The translations under genes and the position numbers were made by a program. This document shows, one piece after another, positions 54,171-62,848 of a stretch of DNA of 64,000 nucleotides. Source of the DNA: Bacteroidetes bacterium B1(2017) (GTDB taxonomy: Bacteria; Bacteroidota; Bacteroidia; UKL13-3); NCBI GenBank assembly GCA_002256395.1, contig NKJG01000001.1, forward strand, positions 310,001 through 374,000, written 5' to 3'. Position 1 is the first letter of the stretch, and each line of letters begins with the position of its first letter. Under the pieces are notes generated by a model. That model was not told the origin of the DNA and made no database searches. It was given only the letters and a program-made list of their open reading frames with translations.

Positions 54171-55982
54171 ATGCAGAATATCAGAAATATAGCTATTATA
54201 GCCCACGTTGACCACGGAAAAACTACTTTGGTTGATAAAATCATCCATCAAACACAACTATTCCGTGAAAATCAGGAAAAAGGAGAATTAATTCTCGACA
54301 ATAACGACCTTGAGCGCGAGAGAGGTATTACCATTTTGGCTAAAAACATCTCGGTTAATTACAAAGGAACCAAAATTAATATTATCGATACTCCTGGTCA
54401 CAGTGACTTTGGCGGTGAAGTTGAACGCGTATTAAATATGGCTGATGGCGTATTGCTATTAGTAGATGCATTTGAAGGACCAATGCCACAAACTCGTTTT
54501 GTATTGCAAAAAGCTTTGGCCTTAGGTAAAAAACCAATTGTGGTTATTAATAAAGTAGATAAGCCTAACTGTAGACCTGATGAGGTTCATGATGCGGTAT
54601 TTGATTTATTCTTTAACCTTGAAGCAACAGAAGAACAATTAGATTTCCATACCATGTATGGTAGCTCTAAAATGGGTTGGATGGGTAGAGATTGGAAAAA
54701 TCCAACAACAGATTTTACTGAATTATTAGAAGATATTATTACTCAAATACCAGCTCCTGTGGTTCCTGAAGGAAACTTGCAAATGCAAATTACCTCATTG
54801 GATTATTCATCATTCACAGGTCGTATTGCTATTGGTAGAATTTTACGTGGAAATATTAAAGTAAACCAACCAGTAAGTATCGTTAAGCGCGATGGCTCTA
54901 TTCAAAAATCTCGTATCAAAGAACTTTATACATTTGAAGGTCTAGGTAAAATGAAAGTGGAAGAAGCTGTTGGTGGAGATATTTGTGCGGTTATGGGTAT
55001 TGATGGTTTTGAAATTGGTGATACCATTGCCGATTTCGAAAATCCTGAAGGCTTAATCCCAATTAAAATTGACGAGCCAACCATGAACATGTTGTTTTGT
55101 ATTAACAACTCTCCATTCTTTGGTAAAGAAGGAAAATTTGTTACCTCACGTCACTTACGTGATCGTTTGTTTAAAGAATTAGAAAAGAACCTTGCTCTTC
55201 GCGTTGAAGAAACAGATGCAGCAGATTCTTATTTAGTATTTGGTAGAGGTATCCTTCACTTATCTATCTTAATTGAAACCATGCGCCGCGAAGGCTATGA
55301 ACTTCAGGTAGGACAACCTCAGGTTATAGTGAAAGAAATTGATGGCCAAAAATGTGAGCCTATTGAAATTTTAACCGTAAACGTTCCAGAAGAATATTCA
55401 GGTAAAGTAATTGAGTATGTAAGTCAACGTAAAGGCGATATGCTTGTAATGGAACCTAAAGGAGATTTAATTCACTTAGAATTTGAAATCCCTTCACGTG
55501 GTATCATTGGCCTACGTAATAATATTTTAACTGCAACAGCAGGTGAGGCCATCATGGCACATAGATTCAAAGCATTTGAACCATGGAAAGGTACTATTCC
55601 TAATCGTGGTAGCGGTGTAATGATTTCTGGTGAACAAGGAAAAGCAATTGCTTACTCAATTGATAAATTACAAGACAGAGGAAGTTTCTTTGTTGAAGCA
55701 GGTGAAAACATTTACATGGGTCAAATTATTGGCGAAACCAACCGTCAAGACGATTTAGTAGTGAACATTACTAAAGAGAAAAAATTAACCAACATGCGTG
55801 CCTCTGGTACAGATGACAAAACTCGTATTGCTCCAAAAATCAACTTCTCTTTAGAAGAATGTATGGAATATATTCAAGGTGATGAGCTAGTAGAAATTAC
55901 TCCATTATCACTTCGTTTGCGTAAAGTTCATTTGGATGAAAACGAACGTAAACGTTTCAAAAATTCATTAGCTAGCGCATAA
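54171..55982 (+). CDS. typA: Translational GTPase TypA/BipA
   Basis: The 603-residue ribosome-binding GTPase takes part in stress adaptation and 50S assembly. The G motifs are complete: [10 protein letters not shown] (P-loop), [18 protein letters not shown] and NKVDK. The C-terminal BipA-specific domain ([18 protein letters not shown] and [24 protein letters not shown]) confirms TypA rather than LepA or EF-G. Codon use is strongly biased, as in highly expressed genes. It is flanked by a promoter box and a strong terminator. Confidence 0.98.
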   Translation: MQNIRNIAIIAHVDHGKTTLVDKIIHQTQLFRENQEKGELILDNNDLERERGITILAKNISVNYKGTKINIIDTPGHSDFGGEVERVLNMADGVLLLVDAFEGPMPQTRFVLQKALALGKKPIVVINKVDKPNCRPDEVHDAVFDLFFNLEATEEQLDFHTMYGSSKMGWMGRDWKNPTTDFTELLEDIITQIPAPVVPEGNLQMQITSLDYSSFTGRIAIGRILRGNIKVNQPVSIVKRDGSIQKSRIKELYTFEGLGKMKVEEAVGGDICAVMGIDGFEIGDTIADFENPEGLIPIKIDEPTMNMLFCINNSPFFGKEGKFVTSRHLRDRLFKELEKNLALRVEETDAADSYLVFGRGILHLSILIETMRREGYELQVGQPQVIVKEIDGQKCEPIEILTVNVPEEYSGKVIEYVSQRKGDMLVMEPKGDLIHLEFEIPSRGIIGLRNNILTATAGEAIMAHRFKAFEPWKGTIPNRGSGVMISGEQGKAIAYSIDKLQDRGSFFVEAGENIYMGQIIGETNRQDDLVVNITKEKKLTNMRASGTDDKTRIAPKINFSLEECMEYIQGDELVEITPLSLRLRKVHLDENERKRFKNSLASA

Positions 55983-55994
55983 TTATTAATTATT

Positions 55995-56044
55995 AAAAGG
56001 ATTTACGATTAAGAGAAATTCTCTATAATCGTAAATCCTTTTTT
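55995..56044 (+). terminator. Terminator of typA
   Basis: AAAAGGATTTACGATTA (55995-56011) pairs with TAATCGTAAATCCTTTT (56026-56042); an inner AGAG/CTCT extends the stem. A T-run follows, 22 bp before prfB. Confidence 0.9.
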
Positions 56045-56065
56045 CATTTCATATCCTTCTTCAAA

Positions 56066-57152
56066 ATGACCACAGAACAACTTAAAGACCTAAAGTTAAG
56101 GGCAGATGCCTTGAGGAGGTATCTTTGACGTAGATACCAAACTACTAGATATTAGAGAAGAAGAATTACGAAGTTTACAACCCGATTTTTGGGACAATCC
56201 TAAAGAAGCCGAACGATTAGTTAAAGCTACAAGGCTAAAAAAAATCTGGACCGATGCGTATGCTGAAACAGCTACGGTGGTGGAAGATTTAGGAGTATTA
56301 TTTGAATTTTATCAAGCAGGTGAAGGCAGCGAAGAAGAAATAGACGCAGCCTATAAACATGCATCGGATATGGTTGAAGAGCTTGAATTTAAAAACATGC
56401 TCAGCAACGAAGAGGACCAAATGAATTGTATGATCAACATCAATTCAGGTGCTGGTGGAACCGAAAGTCAAGATTGGGCTGAAATGCTCATGCGTATGTA
56501 TATTATGTACGCCGATAAACACGGCCTTAAGGCAGCTGTAGTAGATGAACAAGCGGGTGATGGCGCTGGAATTAAATCGTGCTCTATTGAAGTCAGCGGA
56601 GATTTTGCTTATGGTTTTCTTAAAGGCGAAAATGGTGTTCACCGCTTGGTTCGTATTTCACCATTTGATAGTAATGCGCGCAGGCATACTTCTTTTGCAT
56701 CTGTTTATGTTTATCCTTTAGTAGATGATAGCATTGAGATTGATATTAAAGATGCCGATATCGATTTTCAAACCTCTCGATCAGGTGGTGCCGGTGGTCA
56801 AAATGTAAACAAGGTTGAAACCAAAGTTCAATTAACACACAAGCCAAGTGGAATTGTAATTGTTTGCCAAGTTGAACGCTCACAAAGTGCCAATAAAGAG
56901 AGAGCCATGCAAATGTTACGCTCGCAATTATATGAGGTAGAATTGCGTAAACGCAATGAAGCCAAAGCAAGCATTGAAGCTGGTAAAAAGAAAATTGAAT
57001 GGGGAAGTCAGATAAGAAATTACGTATTCCACCCCTATAAATTAGTGAAAGATTTACGCACCGATGTAGAGACATCAGACGTGCAAAAAATTATGGATGG
57101 AGGCCTTGATGAATTTATTAAGGCCTACCTTATGGAGAATTCTAAAAACTAG
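56066..57152 (+). CDS. prfB: Peptide chain release factor 2 (programmed +1 frameshift)
   Basis: RF2 reads stop codons UGA and UAA. Translation starts at ATG 56066, runs 20 codons to CTT (56123-56125), meets an in-frame TGA (56126-56128), and must shift +1 to continue with GAC at 56127. The shifted frame runs to 57152, giving about 361 residues, the normal RF2 length. The RF2 tripeptide SPF ([15 protein letters not shown]) and the catalytic GGQ ([11 protein letters not shown]) are in the second part. A naive call starting at 56277 would miss about 70 residues. It overlaps the convergent SDR gene by 4 bp. Confidence 0.97.
56114..56129 (+). promoter_or_regulatory. prfB frameshift signal
   Basis: The site reads AGGAGGTATCTTTGAC: a Shine-Dalgarno-like AGGAGG, three bases, then CTT-TGA-C. 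Spacing is the same as in E. coli prfB. Low RF2 slows reading of TGA and promotes the +1 slip, making the gene self-regulating. Confidence 0.95.
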
Positions 57153-57916
57153 TTTGTGCTTCTATGAATAATGCTTGGCACTGGTTGTGCGGTTGGCATT
57201 ACTATCATTTCATTTATATTTACATGTGCAGGTCTGCTAACGGCATAGTAAATGGCATCTGCAATGTCTGAAGCCAACAAATTATCGAAGCCTTGATAAA
57301 CTGCTTTTGCTTTGTCTTCATCGCCATGAAAACGAACAATTGAAAATTCTGTTTCTACCGCTCCAGGGTAAATTCCTGTAACACGAATTGGATAAGAAGA
57401 CAACTCAATTCGCATAGCTTTATTGAGCGCATCCACTGCAAATTTGGTAGCACAATATACATTGCCATTGGCATAAACTTCCTTGCCTGCAATGCTACTA
57501 ATATTTACAACATGACCACTTTTACGCGCAATCATTTCGGGTATTACTAATCTAGAGATATATAACAACCCTTTGATATTGGTATCTATCATTTGTTCCC
57601 AATCATCCAATGAGCCCTTATCTAAGGTTGATAAACCGCTAGCCAAACCTGCATTATTTACCAATACATCTATATTTCTAAAGGCATCCGGAATGGCCTC
57701 AAAAGCCGTTTTTACCTCTTCCTTATGTCTAATATCAAAAATTGCTGCATAAGTTTCCGTTTCAAACTCCTTTTTCAATCGAGCTTGCAAAGCCTCTATT
57801 CTACTGGCTCTTCGGCCATTAAGTATTAAATTATACCCATTCTGAGCTAACAAAAGGGCAGTTGCTTCGCCAATTCCTGAGCTTGCACCTGTAATAAACG
57901 CTATTTTCTTGTTCAT
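57149..57916 (-). CDS. Short-chain dehydrogenase/reductase (YdfG-like)
   Basis: The 255-residue NAD(P)-dependent oxidoreductase shows the classical SDR motifs: [11 protein letters not shown] (cofactor loop, with NGRRASR after strand 2 suggesting NADP), VNNAGLASG, the catalytic Ser in VVNISSIAG, and YCATKFAV (Tyr and Lys). The wording resembles YdfG, 3-hydroxy acid dehydrogenases acting on serine or allo-threonine. Substrate is uncertain. The gene overlaps prfB at its 3' end by the tetranucleotide CTAG. Confidence 0.9.
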   Translation of the reverse strand: MNKKIAFITGASSGIGEATALLLAQNGYNLILNGRRASRIEALQARLKKEFETETYAAIFDIRHKEEVKTAFEAIPDAFRNIDVLVNNAGLASGLSTLDKGSLDDWEQMIDTNIKGLLYISRLVIPEMIARKSGHVVNISSIAGKEVYANGNVYCATKFAVDALNKAMRIELSSYPIRVTGIYPGAVETEFSIVRFHGDEDKAKAVYQGFDNLLASDIADAIYYAVSRPAHVNINEMIVMPTAQPVPSIIHRSTN

Positions 57917-57948
57917 TTTTTATATTTTCGAAAACCGTACCAACAAAG

Positions 57949-58326
57949 ATGAAAGTTTCTATTGAAAAAACCGAGCATTATGCATTGTTCATTTTAAACA
58001 ATGAAAACCTTTTAGAAAATACCTTTTCTGAATTAAGCTCGCATATCGAAAACACACTTAATGAAGGCAATTATAAATACCTCATTTTTGACTTAAGTAA
58101 CTTAAATGAAATTTCATCTCATGTGTATCTTTTTCTTCAACAGATACACGATAAAATGATTACTCTCGACGGTCTCCTGTTGAATACTCACTCAAATGTT
58201 TCTTTCCTTCCTGTTTTCGAAGAAAATCAATTGCTATTTGTTCCATCTACTGGCGAAGCCGTTGAATACATCTATATGGATCAACTCGAAAAACAGTTTC
58301 TTGGAGGAGACGAATTAGAAGATTAA
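57949..58326 (+). CDS. STAS-domain-like protein
   Basis: The 125-residue cytoplasmic protein has the STAS (anti-sigma antagonist) fold pattern: SIEKTEHYALFILNNENL, YKYLIFDLSNLNEISSHVYLFLQQ, and a final acidic tail. The usual phosphorylated Ser at the end of the third strand is replaced by the run NEISSHV, so the Ser pair may serve. It sits 5 bp before rnz and is probably cotranslated with it, an arrangement common in Bacteroidota. Its partner is unknown. Confidence 0.72.
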   Translation: MKVSIEKTEHYALFILNNENLLENTFSELSSHIENTLNEGNYKYLIFDLSNLNEISSHVYLFLQQIHDKMITLDGLLLNTHSNVSFLPVFEENQLLFVPSTGEAVEYIYMDQLEKQFLGGDELED

Positions 58327-58331
58327 TACCT

Positions 58332-59246
58332 ATGTCATTTGAAGTAACCATACTCGGAAGCAGCTCTGCATCGCCTACACTCACAAGGCATCCAAGTGGC
58401 CAATATGTAAATATATGCGACCATCACATTCTTATTGATTGTGGCGAAGGAACTCAAATGCAATTGCAACGATATAAAATTAAGAAATCTAAACTATCGC
58501 ATATCTTCATTAGCCACGTACATGGCGATCATATTCTAGGACTTCCAGGTTTACTTTTATCAATGAATCTTATGAAACATGAACAGCCCGTTCATGTCTA
58601 TGGACCAAAAGAGTTATTTGAAATTCTAGATGTGTTTTTTAAATACTCAGAAACAGCCTTCACATTCCCATTACATTACCATTCAATAGACGATAATAGC
58701 CATACCTTGGTTTACGAAAATTTATTTTTTAGAGTTAAATCCTTTCCACTATTTCATAGAGTACCTACCATTGGCTTTTTGTTTGAAGAAAGGGCAATTC
58801 TGAAAAAATTAAATGTAGAGGCTTGTCAAAAATATAAGATTCCATTTACCCATTTTAACGATATTAAAATGGGCAAAGATTATGTGAACCAAGAAGGAAA
58901 AAGAATACGAAACGAAGAGTTAACGTTTCCTTCTACTAGGCCTATTTCATACGCATATTGCTCTGATACGATTTTTGATGAGCGTGTCATTAACGCGGTT
59001 GAAGACGCTGATTATCTGTATCACGAAGCAACCTTTTTACATGACAAGCTTGAAAGGGCTATTAAAACAATGCACACCACAGCTAAACAGGCTGGAATGG
59101 TTGCCAAAAAAGCGAATGTAAATACTCTTTTAGTTGGACATTTTTCTTCGCGCTACGACGATTTAACACCTATATTGGAAGAAGCAAAATCAGAGTTTCC
59201 AAACACGGCACTTGCCATTGAAGGAACAACTTTTATTTTAGAATAA
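58332..59246 (+). CDS. rnz: Ribonuclease Z
   Basis: The 304-residue metallo-beta-lactamase-fold nuclease trims tRNA 3' ends. The zinc motif HVHGDHILGLPGLL (about 63-76), the upstream GSSSASPTLTRHPSG and the C-terminal AYCSDT, HEATF and VGHFSSRY motifs are all present, as is the exosite-forming region (about 165-195). The tRNA-Ser in this window encodes CCA, so the enzyme mainly serves CCA-less precursors elsewhere in the genome. Coupled to the STAS gene by a 5-bp gap. Confidence 0.96.
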   Translation: MSFEVTILGSSSASPTLTRHPSGQYVNICDHHILIDCGEGTQMQLQRYKIKKSKLSHIFISHVHGDHILGLPGLLLSMNLMKHEQPVHVYGPKELFEILDVFFKYSETAFTFPLHYHSIDDNSHTLVYENLFFRVKSFPLFHRVPTIGFLFEERAILKKLNVEACQKYKIPFTHFNDIKMGKDYVNQEGKRIRNEELTFPSTRPISYAYCSDTIFDERVINAVEDADYLYHEATFLHDKLERAIKTMHTTAKQAGMVAKKANVNTLLVGHFSSRYDDLTPILEEAKSEFPNTALAIEGTTFILE

Positions 59247-59291
59247 GGTAGTGTTGATTTTGTTCAATACCTTTACAGCAAATATTGTAGC

Positions 59292-60164
59292 ATGCAAACC
59301 TTCACTCCCAAAAATTGGACCGATTACGAATTACTTGATTGCGGAAACTTTGAAAAACTAGAACGCTTTGGCTCAGCCATATTGCGCCGCCCAGAACCGC
59401 AAGCACTTTGGGATAAGGTATGGGATGAAATTGAATGGAAAAAACTTACCGATATTACCTTTAAACAAAAAGGAAGTCATAACGGAGAATGGATTAACCC
59501 AAAGAAAAAACCAACTAAATGGCATTTACCTTATCATACTCCAGACTACGATTTAAGGTTTAATCTTTCACTGACCTCCTTTAAGCATGTTGGAATTTTT
59601 CCAGAACAGGCTGAAAACTGGGACTATATTTACTCTCATCTAAAGAACATTGAAAGCCCAAAATTCCTAAACTTATTCGCTTATACTGGGGGTGCTAGTA
59701 TTGCTGCTAAGGCCGCAGGAGCAGATGTAACTCATGTTGATTCGGTAAAACAAGTGATAAGCTGGAGTAAAGAAAATATGGAGGCATCTAAACTCGACAA
59801 TATTCGTTGGGTGGTAGAAGATGCTATGAAGTTTGTTAAACGCGAAGTAAAGCGCGGAAAAACCTATCATGGAATCATTTTAGACCCACCTGCTTATGGT
59901 ATTGGAGCAAATGGAGAAAGATGGCAATTAGAGGATAGTATAAACGAATTATTAAAAGACATTTCCAGCATTCTTGACCCAAATGAGCATTTTCTAATAT
60001 TAAATGTTTATTCATTGGGCTTAAGTGCCTTGTTGATCCAAAATTTGGTTCAGCAAAACTTTAAACAAACCCCTAATCTACAAAATGGCGAACTATACCT
60101 GCAAGCTAAGTCGGGCGTACAATTGCCATTAGGTATACTCTCTAGATTTCACTACAAAAAGTAA
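59292..60164 (+). CDS. SAM-dependent methyltransferase (RlmI/RlmK-like, no PUA)
   Basis: The 290-residue protein has a C-terminal class I methyltransferase domain: LNLFAYTGGASIAAKAAGADVTHVDSVKQVISWSKENMEAS (SAM loop; Asp in VDS), then IRWVVEDAMKFV and ILDPPAYGIGANGERW (the NPPY-like site). The N-terminal 80 residues include RRPEPQALW and resemble the S-adenosylmethionine-dependent methyltransferase family related to 23S rRNA enzymes RlmI and RlmK. The target RNA is not certain. Confidence 0.85.
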   Translation: MQTFTPKNWTDYELLDCGNFEKLERFGSAILRRPEPQALWDKVWDEIEWKKLTDITFKQKGSHNGEWINPKKKPTKWHLPYHTPDYDLRFNLSLTSFKHVGIFPEQAENWDYIYSHLKNIESPKFLNLFAYTGGASIAAKAAGADVTHVDSVKQVISWSKENMEASKLDNIRWVVEDAMKFVKREVKRGKTYHGIILDPPAYGIGANGERWQLEDSINELLKDISSILDPNEHFLILNVYSLGLSALLIQNLVQQNFKQTPNLQNGELYLQAKSGVQLPLGILSRFHYKK

Positions 60165-60177
60165 ATAGAATAGTCAT

Positions 60178-60207
60178 AAAAAAAGCCGCAATGAGCGGCT
60201 TTTTTTA
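60178..60207. terminator. Bidirectional terminator
   Basis: AAAAGCCGC (60181-60189) pairs with GCGGCTTTT (60195-60203), loop AATGA, with A- and T-runs on both sides. It serves the methyltransferase and the convergent LytTR regulator gene. Confidence 0.88.
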
Positions 60208-60230
60208 TTTTAGAAGTATGGTTAAACAAC

Positions 60231-60977
60231 TTATACTTTGTATTTCTTTTTAATTTGAAAGAAGTAACTTCTACTAATCTCAAACGGTTTTTCAATTCCT
60301 TTTAGGAACAATCTACCCGTATCATTTGTCCACTTCTCTATTTTTGTTACGTTTAATAAGTTCACAATTGTAGAGCGATGGATTTGAATAAACACATCTC
60401 CAGGTAAACGGCCATCCCAATTTTTAATTGAATTATAGGTAATACTTAATTTACCATCATTCATGTAAATCTTAGTATAATTACCAAAAGCCTCAATATA
60501 GTTAATATCTTGAATTTTGATAAACGTTAACTTGCTATCAAAGTTTAATAGAATAATTTGATCTGGTTTGAAGCGCTCTTCTGAATCTCCTAAAATTACA
60601 CCTTGAGAATCTTCATTCATTTCGGTAACCCTGTCGATGGCTTTCTTCAAACGATCGCCACTAATTGGTTTCAATATATAATCAACGGCATTTAATTCAA
60701 ATGCTTTAATGGCAAAATCAGGATGTGATGTAATAAAAATGATTTTAGGACTGCAGGTAATTTCATTTAATAAATCAATGGAAGTTAATCCATTTAAATC
60801 AATGTCTAAAAAAACTAAGTCAGGCTTAGTTTCATTAATCACTTCTCTTGCCGATTCATAATCTGATGCCTCTCCAACTATCTCAATGTTCGGAAATCCA
60901 TCCAACACTTTTTTAAGTGTGGCACGCATCATGTCAACATCGTCAACAACTACTGATTTTATCGTATCCTTGGCCAT
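60231..60977 (-). CDS. LytTR-family response regulator
   Basis: The 248-residue regulator has a receiver domain (about 6-122; acidic DDVD, phospho-acceptor Asp58 in LVFLDIDLNG, Lys in DYILKPIS) and a C-terminal LytTR DNA-binding domain (about 145-248, with INYIEAFGNYTKIYMNDGKL, FIQIHRSTIVNLLNV). Such regulators usually pair with a membrane-bound LytS/YehU-type kinase, but no kinase gene is adjacent; the partner must be elsewhere. An AT-rich leader of about 180 bp lies between it and lysS. Confidence 0.92.
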   Translation of the reverse strand: MAKDTIKSVVVDDVDMMRATLKKVLDGFPNIEIVGEASDYESAREVINETKPDLVFLDIDLNGLTSIDLLNEITCSPKIIFITSHPDFAIKAFELNAVDYILKPISGDRLKKAIDRVTEMNEDSQGVILGDSEERFKPDQIILLNFDSKLTFIKIQDINYIEAFGNYTKIYMNDGKLSITYNSIKNWDGRLPGDVFIQIHRSTIVNLLNVTKIEKWTNDTGRLFLKGIEKPFEISRSYFFQIKKKYKV

Positions 60978-61156
60978 AATTAAAACTGACTATTATAGGG
61001 TTTGACCCAATGTCGAACCCAACTATTTGTTCATATTTACTGCAAAAAAATACATTCGACACAAATTAACTAAATTATCTACTATTTTTTTAACAAACAC
61101 CTGTAAATCAATGTATTAATAATTATATAATTTGTATATAAAATGTTTTTCTTTTT

Positions 61157-62716
61157 TTATTCAATTTTCTCTTCAATTGCTTCCTCCGCACCCGAGTTAA
61201 TTTCAGGACGCATTTGAGGGAAGAACAATACGTCTTGAATGGAATTTTGATTCGTCATTAACATACATAAACGATCTATTCCAATTCCAATTCCTGAAGT
61301 TGGAGGCATACCATATTCCAATGCGCGTAAGAAATCATTATCAATAAACATGGCTTCATCATCCCCACGCTCCATTAATCTAACTTGTTCTTCGAAACGT
61401 TCACGTTGATCAATTGGATCATTTAACTCGGTATAGGCATTGGCTATTTCTTTACCGTTTACCATTAATTCAAATCTTTCTACTAAGCCTTCTTTCGACC
61501 TATGTTTCTTGGTAAGAGGACTCATTTCAACAGGGTAATCAATGATAAAAGTAGGTTGAATAAAATTACCTTCACATTTCTCGCTAAACAATTCATCTAT
61601 CAATTTCCCCTTGCCCATGCTTGGAGAAACTTCAATATGAAGCTTTTTGCATACCTCTCTCAAACCCTCTTCATCCATTGCGCTTACATCAAAACCTGTA
61701 AACTCTAAAATGGCATCAAAAATACTAATGCGTTTAAATGGAGCCTTAAAATTCAAGGTATTTTCACCCATTTTTAGTTCGGTAGTTCCATGTAAATCCA
61801 GCGCAACTTTTTCAAGCATTTTCTCGGTAAAATCCATCATCCAATAATAATCCTTGTATGCAACATAAAACTCTAAAATGGTAAATTCAGGATTATGGGT
61901 TCTATCCATACCTTCATTTCTAAAGTTACGGCTAAACTCATATACCCAATCAAATCCACCAACAATTAAACGTTTTAAATAAAGCTCATTGGCAATACGC
62001 AAATAAAATGGAACATCTAAGGCATTATGATGTGTAATAAATGGCTTTGCAGCTGCTCCTCCCGGAATATTTTGCAAAACTGGAGTATCCACCTCTAAGG
62101 CTCCATGTGCATTTAAGAAATCTCTAATTGAACGAATCATTTGAGTACGTTTCAAAAAGGTTTCTTTCACCTCTGGATTTACAATTAAATCGGCATAGCG
62201 TTGGCGGTAACGAAACTCAGGATCCGAAACAGCATCAAATGTTTCACCTTCTTTTTCCTTTACCACTGGCAATGGACGAAGTGCTTTTGATAACAACTTA
62301 ACCGAGGTAGCATGAATAGATGTTTCACCCGTTTTGGTTACAAACACATATCCTGTAATTCCAATAATATCCCCTAAATCAAGTAGTTTTTTAAATACCG
62401 TATCAAAGAAAGTTTTGTCCTCACCAGGGCAAATATCATCCCTGCGAACATAAATTTGAATTCTTCCAGCATCATCCTGAATTACTGCAAAATTTGCTTT
62501 ACCCATGTCTCTGGTACGCATAATTCTACCAGCAATGCTAATTTCCTTCCACTTTGGATCCTCCATGCTGCTTGGGTAATCTTTCAAAATCCTTGCAGAT
62601 GTAGCATTTACCAAAAATGATTCTGGTGGATAAGCATCAATGCCCATACCAGTTAAATCAACTAATTTCTGACGACGGATTCTTTCCTGTTCGCTTAAGT
62701 GGTTCACATTTTCCAT
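61157..62716 (-). CDS. lysS: Lysyl-tRNA synthetase, class II
   Basis: The 519-residue enzyme charges tRNA-Lys. The N-terminal OB-fold anticodon domain (about 55-155, ISIAGRIMRTRDMGKANFAVIQD) is followed by the class II catalytic core: RSIRDFLNAHGALEVDTPVLQ (motif 1), FRNEGMDRTHNPEFTILEFY (motif 2) and GIGIGIDRLCMLM (motif 3). All are intact. An inverted repeat lies just upstream of the start. Confidence 0.98.
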   Translation of the reverse strand: MENVNHLSEQERIRRQKLVDLTGMGIDAYPPESFLVNATSARILKDYPSSMEDPKWKEISIAGRIMRTRDMGKANFAVIQDDAGRIQIYVRRDDICPGEDKTFFDTVFKKLLDLGDIIGITGYVFVTKTGETSIHATSVKLLSKALRPLPVVKEKEGETFDAVSDPEFRYRQRYADLIVNPEVKETFLKRTQMIRSIRDFLNAHGALEVDTPVLQNIPGGAAAKPFITHHNALDVPFYLRIANELYLKRLIVGGFDWVYEFSRNFRNEGMDRTHNPEFTILEFYVAYKDYYWMMDFTEKMLEKVALDLHGTTELKMGENTLNFKAPFKRISIFDAILEFTGFDVSAMDEEGLREVCKKLHIEVSPSMGKGKLIDELFSEKCEGNFIQPTFIIDYPVEMSPLTKKHRSKEGLVERFELMVNGKEIANAYTELNDPIDQRERFEEQVRLMERGDDEAMFIDNDFLRALEYGMPPTSGIGIGIDRLCMLMTNQNSIQDVLFFPQMRPEINSGAEEAIEEKIE

Positions 62717-62722
62717 AAGAAT

Positions 62723-62744
62723 GCGCGAAAATAAGCATTCGCGC
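62723..62744 (-). promoter_or_regulatory. lysS leader dyad with TATTTTCG box
   Basis: GCGCGAA (62723-62729) and TTCGCGC (62738-62744) are inverted repeats 7-21 bp before the start codon, and the minus strand reads TATTTTCG through the middle, a TAnnTTTG-like element. Confidence 0.4.
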
Positions 62745-62786
62745 TCATCATAAAAATTAATCTTTATTTAAAATCCTATTTGACTA

Positions 62787-62832
62787 AACAAAAACGCAGG
62801 CCACCTTCAAGTACTGAAAATGGCCTGCGTTT
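62787..62832 (-). terminator. Terminator of the LruC-domain gene
   Basis: The 12-bp stem AAACGCAGGCCA (62792-62803) pairs with TGGCCTGCGTTT (62821-62832); on the minus strand it is followed by TTTGTTTAG. Confidence 0.8.
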
Positions 62833-62848
62833 AGAAATTATTTCTTAT

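Noticed and set aside
56746..57075. Minus-strand open frame of 109 codons inside prfB
   Set aside because: Antisense of conserved RF2 sequence, no signal of its own.
56277..57152. prfB starting at 56277
   Set aside because: It would lack the N-terminal 70 residues; the true gene begins at 56066 and uses a +1 frameshift.
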